From: Butyrivibrio sp.
GTDB lineage: Bacteria; Bacillota; Clostridia; Lachnospirales; Lachnospiraceae
Assembly (NCBI GenBank): GCA_015056495.1
Contig: SVGC01000014.1
Coordinates: 1-64,000 of the forward strand
Direction of reading: 5' to 3'
Length of the DNA stretch: 64,000 bases
Position 1 is the stretch's first letter, and each line of letters opens with the position of its first letter. Shown in pieces: positions 43,991 through 52,505 of this stretch. The position numbers and the translations under genes are program-made. Under the pieces are notes generated by a model. It saw only the letters and a program-made list of their open reading frames with translations, did no database searches and was not told the DNA's origin.

Positions 43991-45406
43991 ATGAAGATGA
44001 AAAAGTTAATGGCAATTACATTAGCGGGAGTTATGGCGGCTTCTATGGTAGGTTGTTCTGGCTCATCATCTACTACAGATGGAGCAAAAACAGACGGAAC
44101 AACAAGTAGTGGAACTGAAACAGAGGCTTCTGGCGATAAGGTAGCTGCAAGCGGAGAAAAGCTTGTAGTATGGACACTGGCATCAGATCTTAAGCAGTTT
44201 GCTGAGAGATACACAGAGCAGACTGGTACAGAAGTTGAGACAGTTGTTATCGAGCCGGCTGATTATCCTACAAAGGTTCAGACAGCACTTATGGGTGGCG
44301 AGACAGAGCCAGACATCATCGTTGGTGAGCCACAGATGCTTGAAGATTTCTATGATAATGGATTTTTTGCAAACCTTGATGAACTCGGCGCAAAGGATTA
44401 TGAAGGACAGATTGTAGATTACGTATGGAAAGTTGGTCAGGATGCTGATGGCGTTCAGAGAGCAATTTCTTATCAGATCACACCTGCTGGAATCTACTAC
44501 AGAAGAGATATTGCAGAGGAAGTATTTGGAACAGATGATCCTGAAGAGATCGGAAAATATTTTGCTGATTATGGAACAATCCTTGATACAGCTAAGACAT
44601 TAAAGGATGCTGGATACAGAATCTTTGCTTCAGACTCAGAGATCAACTATTTCTCAGGCGACAGCGCATGGGTTGTTGACGGAGCTCTTAATGTATCACA
44701 GGCAAGACTTGATTATATGGATCTTGTAATTTCTCTCTACCAGGATGACCTTACAGCATATGCTAACCAGTGGTCAACACCTTGGTATCAGGCTATGAGC
44801 GGCGAGGTACCTATCCTTACAGCTGAGATCCAGAACTACGAAGATGATTCAGTAAACGTATGGGATGCAGATGCATTTAATGAAGCTACAGCAGATCTTG
44901 AAAAGACAACAGTATTTGCATTTGGTCTTCCTTCATGGGGCGTTCTTACTATGAGAGATAACGTTGGTGAGACTTCTGGAAAATGGGGTGTATGCGCTGG
45001 ACCAGCTTATGGTTTCGGTGGTGGTACATATATCGGTATCTCAAATCTCTCTGAGAGAAAAGAACTTGCATGGGATTTTGTTAAATTCTGTACTCTGAAT
45101 GAAGAGACAGCTGACTGGTGGATCGAAGCTTCAGAAGGTGACACAGTATCACTTATCTCAGCTCTTGAAAAGCACAAGGATGATGAAAATGCAGTATATG
45201 GCGGTGAAAAGCTCTACAGCTTCTGGCTTGAACAGGCTGAAGGAATCGATTATTCAAAAGTAACAAAGTATGACAAGGTTATTGGCGATGCATGGGGTGC
45301 TGCAATCGGTTCTATCAAGACAGGTCAGGCAACAAGAGAAGAAGCATTTGCTACTTTCTATGACACAATTGAGTCAACATATCCTGAAATCACAGTAACA
45401 AGGTAA
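43991..45406 (+). CDS. Sugar-binding lipoprotein (MalE-type)
   Basis: 471 residues. A lipoprotein signal ends MVGCSGSS, followed by a Ser/Thr/Gly linker and a MalE-like family 1 solute-binding fold (VVWTLASDLKQFAERYTEQTG). AAGGAGGG 8 bases upstream fixes the start. It heads an operon with two permeases; a stem-loop after the gene should raise its message level over theirs. It lies directly after the GH94-like genes and shares their upstream box, so it probably imports the oligosaccharide they process. Confidence 0.9.
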   Translation: MKMKKLMAITLAGVMAASMVGCSGSSSTTDGAKTDGTTSSGTETEASGDKVAASGEKLVVWTLASDLKQFAERYTEQTGTEVETVVIEPADYPTKVQTALMGGETEPDIIVGEPQMLEDFYDNGFFANLDELGAKDYEGQIVDYVWKVGQDADGVQRAISYQITPAGIYYRRDIAEEVFGTDDPEEIGKYFADYGTILDTAKTLKDAGYRIFASDSEINYFSGDSAWVVDGALNVSQARLDYMDLVISLYQDDLTAYANQWSTPWYQAMSGEVPILTAEIQNYEDDSVNVWDADAFNEATADLEKTTVFAFGLPSWGVLTMRDNVGETSGKWGVCAGPAYGFGGGTYIGISNLSERKELAWDFVKFCTLNEETADWWIEASEGDTVSLISALEKHKDDENAVYGGEKLYSFWLEQAEGIDYSKVTKYDKVIGDAWGAAIGSIKTGQATREEAFATFYDTIESTYPEITVTR

Positions 45407-45425
45407 TTTCGGAAAAAGTATTACG

Positions 45426-45462
45426 CCAGAGAGAAGGAGAGAATGTCTTTCTCTCTGGTTTT
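45426..45462 (+). terminator. Intercistronic stem-loop, partial terminator
   Basis: A 10-bp stem (CCAGAGAGAA with TTCTCTCTGG) is followed by TTTT, between the binding protein and permease genes. Such hairpins commonly let only part of the transcription through. Confidence 0.7.
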
Positions 45463-45487
45463 AAAAGCAGTATAGATCGAGGTTACT

Positions 45488-46414
45488 ATGAAAAATATAA
45501 AAAAGAATAGCAAATTGACTGCATACAATAATTGGGGCTATGCTTTCGTGGCTCCTTTTGTGATCGTTTTTCTGATCTTTAGCGTTTACCCTGTTTTGCG
45601 TACTTTATACCTGAGTTTCACAGATCTTAAAGTAATGGGAGATGCTCATTTTATTGGGCTGGACAATTACATACGTGTAGTAACAGACAAATTTTTCTGG
45701 AAAGCATTATGGAACACAGTTCGCATATGGACTTTAAATATTGTACTTCAGCTTGGTCTGGCATTTTTACTTATGATGGTATTTAGCGATGTTAAATACA
45801 AGATGGCAGGACTTCCTGTTTTCAGAGTTATTTATTATCTTCCAAACCTGATTGCTGCCACATCAGTAGCATTTCTGTTTAAGACACTTCTGGATTGGAG
45901 ATATGGTACTTTCAATATTTTGTTGAATCAGTTGTTCAAGCTGTTTGGCGGTCGCTATGCGCCTATAGACTGGCTTGGTGACATATCTACTGCGGGACCT
46001 ACTATAGCAGTCATCCAGTCATGGATGTGGTTTGGTAACTCTTTTATCATGCTTATGGCAGGTGTGCAGGGCATTTCAAAGGATTATTTTGAGGCAGCAG
46101 CCATTGATGGTGCAGGCAGATGGACTATTTTTGGCAAGATCACACTTCCTCTTATCAAACCTATCATGATGTATGTTGCGATCACATCACTTATCGGTGG
46201 ACTTCAGATGTTTGACCTGCCGTTCCTGATGTCTGAGACAGCATCTGCTTCATATGGTTCAGTTCAGACAGTAATGATGTATTTGTATAAATTTGGATTC
46301 ACTTCTGGTACTGTTCAGACCGGATTTGCATCAGCTATTGCTTATGCATTATTCCTTATCATCCTGTCAGTATCACTTTTACAGATAAAACTATTTAACA
46401 GAAAGGATAAGTAA
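45488..46414 (+). CDS. Sugar ABC transporter permease (MalF type)
   Basis: 308 residues, six membrane helices, EAA loop DYFEAAAIDGAGRWTIFGKI. It starts 82 bp after the binding protein with the stem-loop in between and is one base from the next permease. No ATPase gene is in the operon. Confidence 0.9.
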   Translation: MKNIKKNSKLTAYNNWGYAFVAPFVIVFLIFSVYPVLRTLYLSFTDLKVMGDAHFIGLDNYIRVVTDKFFWKALWNTVRIWTLNIVLQLGLAFLLMMVFSDVKYKMAGLPVFRVIYYLPNLIAATSVAFLFKTLLDWRYGTFNILLNQLFKLFGGRYAPIDWLGDISTAGPTIAVIQSWMWFGNSFIMLMAGVQGISKDYFEAAAIDGAGRWTIFGKITLPLIKPIMMYVAITSLIGGLQMFDLPFLMSETASASYGSVQTVMMYLYKFGFTSGTVQTGFASAIAYALFLIILSVSLLQIKLFNRKDK

Positions 46415-46415
46415 T

Positions 46416-47243
46416 ATGGGTTATAAAATTAAAAAGTGCATTCTCTACATTTTACTTATCATATTGGCTGCAACCTGTCTTCTTCCTTTCACACTTATGA
46501 TAGTAAATGCAACAAGAAGCGGAGCAGAGATATCAAGTTCATTTACATTTATTCCAAGTACACATATCAAAGAAAACTGGGATATCCTCTTTGGCTATTT
46601 CAATCTGTTCAGAGGTATGCTCAACAGCATCATCGTTGCAGTACCGGCAACTCTTTTAGGAGCTTACTTTTCAGCTCTTACAGCTTATGGTCTTGCAATG
46701 TACAAGTTTAAAGGTAACAAGTTTATATTTGGAGCTATCCTGGTATTCATGATGATCCCTGGACAGCTATCACTTATTGGCTTCTACCAGCTCTGTACCA
46801 AGCTCCATCTGGTAAACTCATACATTCCACTGATCCTGCCTGCCGTAGCAGCTCCGGGAACAGTATTTTTCCTAAGGCAGTACATCTTATCTTCGCTGTC
46901 ACCATCACTGGTGGAAGCTGCAAGAATTGATGGAGCGCCGGAACTATACACATTTCACAAGATAGCTCTGCCGATTATATCACCGGCAATGGCTACAATG
47001 GGTATCATGGGATTTATAGGTAACTGGAACAATTACCTGCTTCCAATGATCATCCTTAATAAAAACGATAAGTTCACACTTCCTGTTATGATGGCTACTC
47101 TGCGTGCGTCAATTGATGCAGCCAGAAATCAGGGTGCCACATACCTTGCAGTTGCTATATCAGTTATCCCTATCCTATTGGTATTCTGCTTCTTTTCCCG
47201 TTATATCATCAGCAGTATATCAGCAGGTGCTGTAAAGGAATAA
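46416..47243 (+). CDS. Sugar ABC transporter permease (MalG type)
   Basis: 275 residues, six helices, EAA loop SLVEAARIDGAPELYTFHKI. It forms the importer channel with the preceding protein. A hairpin at 47256 follows. Confidence 0.9.
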   Translation: MGYKIKKCILYILLIILAATCLLPFTLMIVNATRSGAEISSSFTFIPSTHIKENWDILFGYFNLFRGMLNSIIVAVPATLLGAYFSALTAYGLAMYKFKGNKFIFGAILVFMMIPGQLSLIGFYQLCTKLHLVNSYIPLILPAVAAPGTVFFLRQYILSSLSPSLVEAARIDGAPELYTFHKIALPIISPAMATMGIMGFIGNWNNYLLPMIILNKNDKFTLPVMMATLRASIDAARNQGATYLAVAISVIPILLVFCFFSRYIISSISAGAVKE

Positions 47244-47255
47244 TCGATATATAGA

Positions 47256-47302
47256 AGGCTATCATCTAGACGTATGTATTGTATGTTTAGGTGATAGCCT
47301 TT
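47256..47302 (+). terminator. Hairpin after the permease operon
   Basis: A 13-nt stem (AAGGCTATCATCT with AGGTGATAGCCTT, one G-T pair) has a 21-nt loop and only three T residues after it, so termination may be weak. Confidence 0.6.
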
Positions 47303-47459
47303 GAAGCGTTATGTGGGGAGGCGTTACGGGTGAAGCTCTATATGATTCAAGAGCGGATGTAGTCATAGTCAAAGTTAAATTTAAATGAATTGATGTGAAT
47401 GAATATTCAAAAGAACGTTCATATGATTTAGAATAAAAAATGTAAAGAAGATAACACTG

Positions 47460-49094
47460 TTGAAATTCAGAAAAAGTCAAAAGCAAGAAAGGAAAACGAG
47501 AAGATTGGATAAAAAATCTTTTTTACATAAAGGATGCGCATTATTGTTAATGCTGGCCATGACAACAGGATGTGCTGGAACTGACAGCGGCATGCAGGGG
47601 CAGGAAGAGACTCCGGAGAGCATCACGTTGGATTGGTATGTCAATTACTCTTGGTTTGTAGCTGACTGGGGTGAAAATATGGTTTCCAAAAAAATCACTG
47701 AGGAAACCGGAGTTAGCGTGAATTTCATTACACCAATGGGAAATGAGCAGAATAAGCTGGAATCGCTGATCGATGCTGATTCGTTGCCTGATATAGTAAC
47801 GATCGGCTGGTGGGAACCACAGATACAGACCATGGTTGACAATTATATGGTATATCCGCTAAATGAGCTGGCAGATATGTATGATACATCTTTTTATGAT
47901 GTGACTGACCCGCAGGTCAGAGAGTGGTATACCATGAGTGATGGCAATATATATGGCTATCCGAATTCAACATACACACCGGAGGACCTGGCAGAACATG
48001 ATGATATCGCCTCTAATCAGACATTCCTTGTGAGAAAAGATATCTACGAAGCACTGGGAGAACCTGATATGAGTACGCCGGAAGGCTTCTATGATGCGGT
48101 GGTAAGAGCAACAGAGATGTTTCCGGAGGTGGATGGTAAGCCGCTTATACCGATCGGAGCCCATGAATTTGAACATGATGGATGCGTATCCTTTGATCAG
48201 TATCTTCAGAATTTCCTTGCAGTGCCTTATGAAAAAGATGGTGTGAAATACGATAGGAAAACGGATCCGGAGTATATCAAGTGGCTTAAACTCTTCAGAA
48301 AACTTGGCAGCGAGGGCTATCTTGCCGATGACATATTTGTGGATAGAAGAACACAGACTAGTGAAAAGATAAGTGAAGGCAGATATTTCTGCATGTTGTA
48401 TCAAAGGACTGATCTGGCGGATCAGGAAAAAATTCTCTATGCGAATGATCCTGATAAGATCTACATTGCTGTAGATGGACCAAAGAATAGCAGTGGAGAT
48501 GATCCGGTGCTTCCTGTAAACGGAATCGTAGGATGGACACTAACTTTTGTGTCCAAAAATTGCAAGGATCCGGAGAGGGCAATACAGTTCATTGATTATA
48601 TGCTCAGTGAAGAGGGACAAAAGCTTATATATCTGGGCGTTGAGGGAGAGACCTACGATATGGTGGGCGGCGTCCCTGTTATGAAGGATGAGGTAAAAGA
48701 GATATTGTCAACGGACAGAGAGACCTATGATGCAATCTACGGAGCGGATGACACATATTGGATGCTCCAGAATAATGCTATGCAGCTCAAGTGGCAGATG
48801 GAACTTGAAGAACCTCTTAAGCAGCTTGCAGAGTGGACATATCCATATTCAACATATCTTGGACAGTATGATGTAATCATCAGGGAAGATACTGAGATTG
48901 GAAGGATATTTACAGGTTGTGGCAATCTGTGGGGCAAGACATTGCCAAGATTGTTGCTGGCAGAAAGCGATGAAGAATTTGATGAGATCCTGGCGGAGTA
49001 CGTTGCAGAGCGCGAAAAACTTGGGTATGACAAGCTGATGGAAGAAGAAACCAGACAGATGAAGGAAAACAAGCAGAAGCTTGGCATAGAGTAG
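47460..49094 (+). CDS. Second sugar-binding lipoprotein, next to the sensor kinase
   Basis: 544 residues from a TTG at 47460; a TTG at 47505 is an alternative and no in-frame ATG is suitable. The lipoprotein signal ends LAMTTGCAG. The fold is LplA/YtcQ-like (TLDWYVNYSWFVADW, ITFVTPMG-type segments). It lies between the permeases and the YesM kinase, with no permeases of its own. It could serve the upstream transporter or present the ligand to the kinase, an inference from position. Its last 11 codons are the first unit of a tandem repeat running into the intergenic region. Confidence 0.82.
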   Translation: MKFRKSQKQERKTRRLDKKSFLHKGCALLLMLAMTTGCAGTDSGMQGQEETPESITLDWYVNYSWFVADWGENMVSKKITEETGVSVNFITPMGNEQNKLESLIDADSLPDIVTIGWWEPQIQTMVDNYMVYPLNELADMYDTSFYDVTDPQVREWYTMSDGNIYGYPNSTYTPEDLAEHDDIASNQTFLVRKDIYEALGEPDMSTPEGFYDAVVRATEMFPEVDGKPLIPIGAHEFEHDGCVSFDQYLQNFLAVPYEKDGVKYDRKTDPEYIKWLKLFRKLGSEGYLADDIFVDRRTQTSEKISEGRYFCMLYQRTDLADQEKILYANDPDKIYIAVDGPKNSSGDDPVLPVNGIVGWTLTFVSKNCKDPERAIQFIDYMLSEEGQKLIYLGVEGETYDMVGGVPVMKDEVKEILSTDRETYDAIYGADDTYWMLQNNAMQLKWQMELEEPLKQLAEWTYPYSTYLGQYDVIIREDTEIGRIFTGCGNLWGKTLPRLLLAESDEEFDEILAEYVAEREKLGYDKLMEEETRQMKENKQKLGIE

Positions 49095-49173
49095 AAAGAA
49101 AGGAAAATAAGCAGAAGCTCGGCATAGAGTAGAAAGTAATGAAAGTAAGCAGAAGCAAGGCGCAGTGTAGAAA
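49061..49173. repeat. Three tandem 37-38-bp repeats at the end of the SBP gene
   Basis: Units at 49061-49097, 49098-49135 and 49136-49173 share AAGCAGAAGC and TAGAAA. The first encodes the C-terminus and stop of the binding protein; the other two are non-coding copies, the last more diverged. It looks like replication slippage. Confidence 0.85.
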
Positions 49174-49202
49174 GATGAAATAGCAGGATGTGAAATGAAT
49201 CT

Positions 49203-50840
49203 ATGAAAGAAGGAAGTTTTTTTAGCAGTTTTAAATTGAATAGTCGATTTACATTGGTGATCCTTGCATTTACATTTATACCGATCGGCGTGATGGCGGG
49301 TGTACTGTTCAGGAATCTTGAAACCGATGCCATCAAGGAAAGTCACAATTACATGGAAGCCAAGGTAACAAGAGATTATGCTCAGATTGCCACCAATATC
49401 GAATCTATAAACATGTCTACAAGATTCTTTTTGTCTGATGAAGGACTCAGTGACATACTTGTGGATGCCTATGATGGCAATGATCTGGATACAAAGGAAA
49501 TATTGGAGTTTTATAATACTGAGATTGCTGATCTTGAGAGATTGGTCAATAACAACCCGGCACTGTATGCGGTAAGAGTCTATGGAGTAAATGACAATGT
49601 TCAGGAGATGATGCCAATACTCTACAACAATTTAAGAATGCAGAAATTGTCCTGGTATGGTGACGTTAAGGAAGGATGGCATTTTGGCTATTATGACACA
49701 CTTTTTTCATCCCTTACGACAGATCAGGGAACAGAGCTGGCATGCCTATGTTCGGCTATTACTGATTATGACAAGGGCGTTATCGGTTATGTAGAAGCTG
49801 CAATGTCTATGAAATCATTTTTTCCGGGAGTATATGAAGATGCCCGGTCTGAGTGGAGTTTTTTTACTGATAACGAAGGAAATGTCCTCTTTGGAAGTAT
49901 GGATCAGCAGGAGGAAGAGCTGGTACGCGCTGCATTTACTGAGGATATAGGAGATCTGGACAGGCAGATTGTCTATAAAAAAATTTCTGGAAAAAATTAT
50001 ACAATTGCAAGATATCCAATCAAAAATCTGGGCGGCATCATGTACAGCGTTCAGGACATTACAGCTGAAATCCATGCAGTTTATCACAGGCGCAACATTT
50101 TTGTTTTTATCATGACTATTGTGCTGTTTGTTACAGCGGGCCTTATTTACAGGATAGTCAGATATTTCCAGAAAGAGGTTCTTTCCAAGAATTCTGAGCT
50201 TAGATCATTGCAGAATCAGATCAATGCGCACTTTATATACAACGTCCTTGAGTCTATCAAGATGATGGCTGAGATTGATGAAAAATATGAAATCTCGGAT
50301 GCCATAACATCTCTTGGAAAGCTGATGAGATATAGCATCAAATGGACTTTTGGAAATGTTCATCTGTCAGAGGAGCTGGAGTATATAAGGAATTACGTGC
50401 TTTTGATAAATCTTAGGTACGATTTTGAAGTAATATTGTCTATCAATGTTCCCCAGGAGCTGATGGATCAAGAGATACTGAAGATGTCTCTTCAGCCTAT
50501 CGTTGAAAATGCAGTAGTGCATGGGATTGAACCGGTGGCTGCTGATACGACCATATATATCAAGGCCTGGGAAGATGCTGGTGATTTTAGAATAGAGATC
50601 ACAGATTCCGGAAAAGGAATGGACAAGGACGAGTTGCAGAAGTTGTTAAAACGTATCCACGGCGAGATTGAAGAAACTGGTGGAAAAGGTAACGGGATCG
50701 GGCTTAAGAATGTAGAAGACCGTATCAAGCTTGCGTTTGGAAGCGAATATGGATTGGAAGTATATTCAGAACCAATGAAATATACCAAGGTCTCCATCGT
50801 ACTTCCAAGGCGTGTACTTGAGAGAAAGAGTATTTCATAA
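49203..50840 (+). CDS. YesM-type sensor histidine kinase
   Basis: 545 residues. Membrane helices at about 16-35 and 299-318 bracket an extracellular sensor domain of about 265 residues. The His_kinase domain has the phosphorylated histidine H343 in NQINAHFIYNVLESIKMM, and the ATPase domain shows NAVVHG, DSGKGMD and GNGIGLKNV. The response regulator follows 70 bp later. This kinase class governs sugar uptake operons; it probably senses an oligosaccharide outside the cell, perhaps via the neighbouring binding protein. Confidence 0.92.
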   Translation: MKEGSFFSSFKLNSRFTLVILAFTFIPIGVMAGVLFRNLETDAIKESHNYMEAKVTRDYAQIATNIESINMSTRFFLSDEGLSDILVDAYDGNDLDTKEILEFYNTEIADLERLVNNNPALYAVRVYGVNDNVQEMMPILYNNLRMQKLSWYGDVKEGWHFGYYDTLFSSLTTDQGTELACLCSAITDYDKGVIGYVEAAMSMKSFFPGVYEDARSEWSFFTDNEGNVLFGSMDQQEEELVRAAFTEDIGDLDRQIVYKKISGKNYTIARYPIKNLGGIMYSVQDITAEIHAVYHRRNIFVFIMTIVLFVTAGLIYRIVRYFQKEVLSKNSELRSLQNQINAHFIYNVLESIKMMAEIDEKYEISDAITSLGKLMRYSIKWTFGNVHLSEELEYIRNYVLLINLRYDFEVILSINVPQELMDQEILKMSLQPIVENAVVHGIEPVAADTTIYIKAWEDAGDFRIEITDSGKGMDKDELQKLLKRIHGEIEETGGKGNGIGLKNVEDRIKLAFGSEYGLEVYSEPMKYTKVSIVLPRRVLERKSIS

Positions 50841-50910
50841 AAAGATAGTGACAAAATGCGTGGCTGATCAGGCATAGCGTTTGATTGAAGAAATGGAATC
50901 TGAGGTAGAT

Positions 50911-52395
50911 ATGCAGACTTTATTGATAGTTGAAGATGAAAAAATGATCCGTCAGGGCATAAAGGCAATGGTTCAGAGAAGCGGTGTCCCTGTGGACAAT
51001 ATACTTGAATGCTCCAATGGCGAGGATGCCATTAATCTACTATCTAAGACTCACGTAGATGTGATGTTTACAGATATCAGGATGCAAAAGATGGACGGGA
51101 TAGAGCTTGTCAGACGTGTGAATGAGATGAATGACAAGCCTCTCATCGTGGCGATAAGCGGATATGATGATTTTACATATGCTGTTGAGATGCTCCGAAA
51201 TGGTGTTAAGGAGTATCTTTTAAAGCCTGTCGAAAGAGAGAAGATTGCTGAAGTACTGAAGAAACTCAATGCTGAGTTGGAGGTAAAAAACAAAGAGCAG
51301 AGTAAGGACAAGGAGCTTGGCCTGCATCAGATCAGGGAGCTCATCGATGAGTCTCTTGATGAAGAGAAAAAGCAGTTGATCATCAATAAGTATTCTACAT
51401 ACTTTTTTGATGTGCCTTATCAGATATGCATTTTCAAAAAGGATGAGTCATCTTTTTTACCAGATAAGCAGGGTACTGCTGATCAGTATGGAGAAATATA
51501 TTTTGAAGATGAGGATGAGGGTGAAGTCGTCATCATCAAAGAGAATGTTGTCAAAGTGTTCTTGAATAACGAGATGGAAGAGAAGTGCGCTGGCCTTAGC
51601 TGCGTACATGAGGGACTTGCTGAATTGTCAGCAGCATTTTATGAGGCATCGGCTATGCGAAAGCTTGCTTTTATAAAGGGTAAGACTTGTGTCTGCGGCG
51701 TAGACAAGATCGAGAGAGCCAATTCTAATTTGATCGAAAAAGCTAAAGAGCTCCTTGGTACTTCTGAACGGACTAAGCGCGTTCAGCTGATAGGTACAGA
51801 TAAGACTGAAGACGTCATCTACAGATGGAAGCAGCTTTTTAAAGTGCTGGAAAATGGCCAGATTGAAATCGTGGAGTTCTCCACGGAGATGGGCGAGAGT
51901 CTGTCACAGATTATTGATGTTTATAGGGAGAGCGTCTCTGATGAAGATATCAAGATGATGGACACCATGAGGAATATCCACAATTACGAGAGTCTTGATG
52001 AGTACCAGAATCTGTTTATGGACTGGCTTCTTAATCTGAACCAGCGCCTTGGTAACAGACCGGATGATAGTAATATCAGGCAAAAGATAGATCAGGCAAG
52101 GCAGTACATTATTGCTAATTACAATAGCGACTTGAATATGGCAGTTGTATCCAATTATGTTTCAATGAATTATTCTTTGTTCTCATATTCTTTTAAGCAG
52201 TATACGGGGAAGAATTTTGTGAACTATCTAAAAGATATAAGGATTGAAAAGGCTAAGGAACTTCTGGCCAGCTCAGATTTAAAGATCATCGAGATCAGTC
52301 AGATGGTGGGCTACGATAATGAGAAGCATTTCATGAAGACCTTCAAAGCCATGTGCGGCGTATCTCCAGGTGAGTACAGAAAAAACATGAACTGA
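50911..52395 (+). CDS. YesN-type response regulator with AraC DNA-binding domain
   Basis: 494 residues from the ATG at 50911 (GAGG at 50902-50905); an in-frame TTG at 50881 is less likely. Receiver domain with phospho-acceptor D55 (VMFTDIRMQKMDG). A middle region of about 270 residues is followed by an AraC double helix-turn-helix ending GVSPGEYRKNMN. The likely targets are the matched boxes at 37902 and 43884. The stop TGA is the first three bases of the REP element at 52393. Confidence 0.92.
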   Translation: MQTLLIVEDEKMIRQGIKAMVQRSGVPVDNILECSNGEDAINLLSKTHVDVMFTDIRMQKMDGIELVRRVNEMNDKPLIVAISGYDDFTYAVEMLRNGVKEYLLKPVEREKIAEVLKKLNAELEVKNKEQSKDKELGLHQIRELIDESLDEEKKQLIINKYSTYFFDVPYQICIFKKDESSFLPDKQGTADQYGEIYFEDEDEGEVVIIKENVVKVFLNNEMEEKCAGLSCVHEGLAELSAAFYEASAMRKLAFIKGKTCVCGVDKIERANSNLIEKAKELLGTSERTKRVQLIGTDKTEDVIYRWKQLFKVLENGQIEIVEFSTEMGESLSQIIDVYRESVSDEDIKMMDTMRNIHNYESLDEYQNLFMDWLLNLNQRLGNRPDDSNIRQKIDQARQYIIANYNSDLNMAVVSNYVSMNYSLFSYSFKQYTGKNFVNYLKDIRIEKAKELLASSDLKIIEISQMVGYDNEKHFMKTFKAMCGVSPGEYRKNMN

Positions 52396-52505
52396 GTCAC
52401 TGGGGACGTATCAGATTGACTCATTGTGTGCAATTAGTCAATCTGATACGTCCCCAGTGACTCATTGTGCGCAATGAGTCAAAATGATACGTCCCCGGTG
52501 ACTCA
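52393..52505. repeat. REP-like element, palindrome plus an extra half
   Basis: Same triad layout as the element at 36086. Its first bases are the TGA of the response regulator, and its last (52503-52505, minus strand) are the TGA of the GGDEF-like gene, so it supplies the stop codons of both convergent genes. Confidence 0.9.

Noticed and set aside
48737-49336. Two overlapping minus-strand frames of 165-199 codons with repeated LLLIFLSFYSMPSFCL-type segments
   Set aside because: The repeats are the reverse of the 37-38-bp tandem repeats at 49061-49173; no ribosome site and overlap with two clear genes.
7088-52505. Could the repeated palindromes be a CRISPR array?
   Set aside because: Copies are scattered over 45 kb with no regular spacers and no cas genes.
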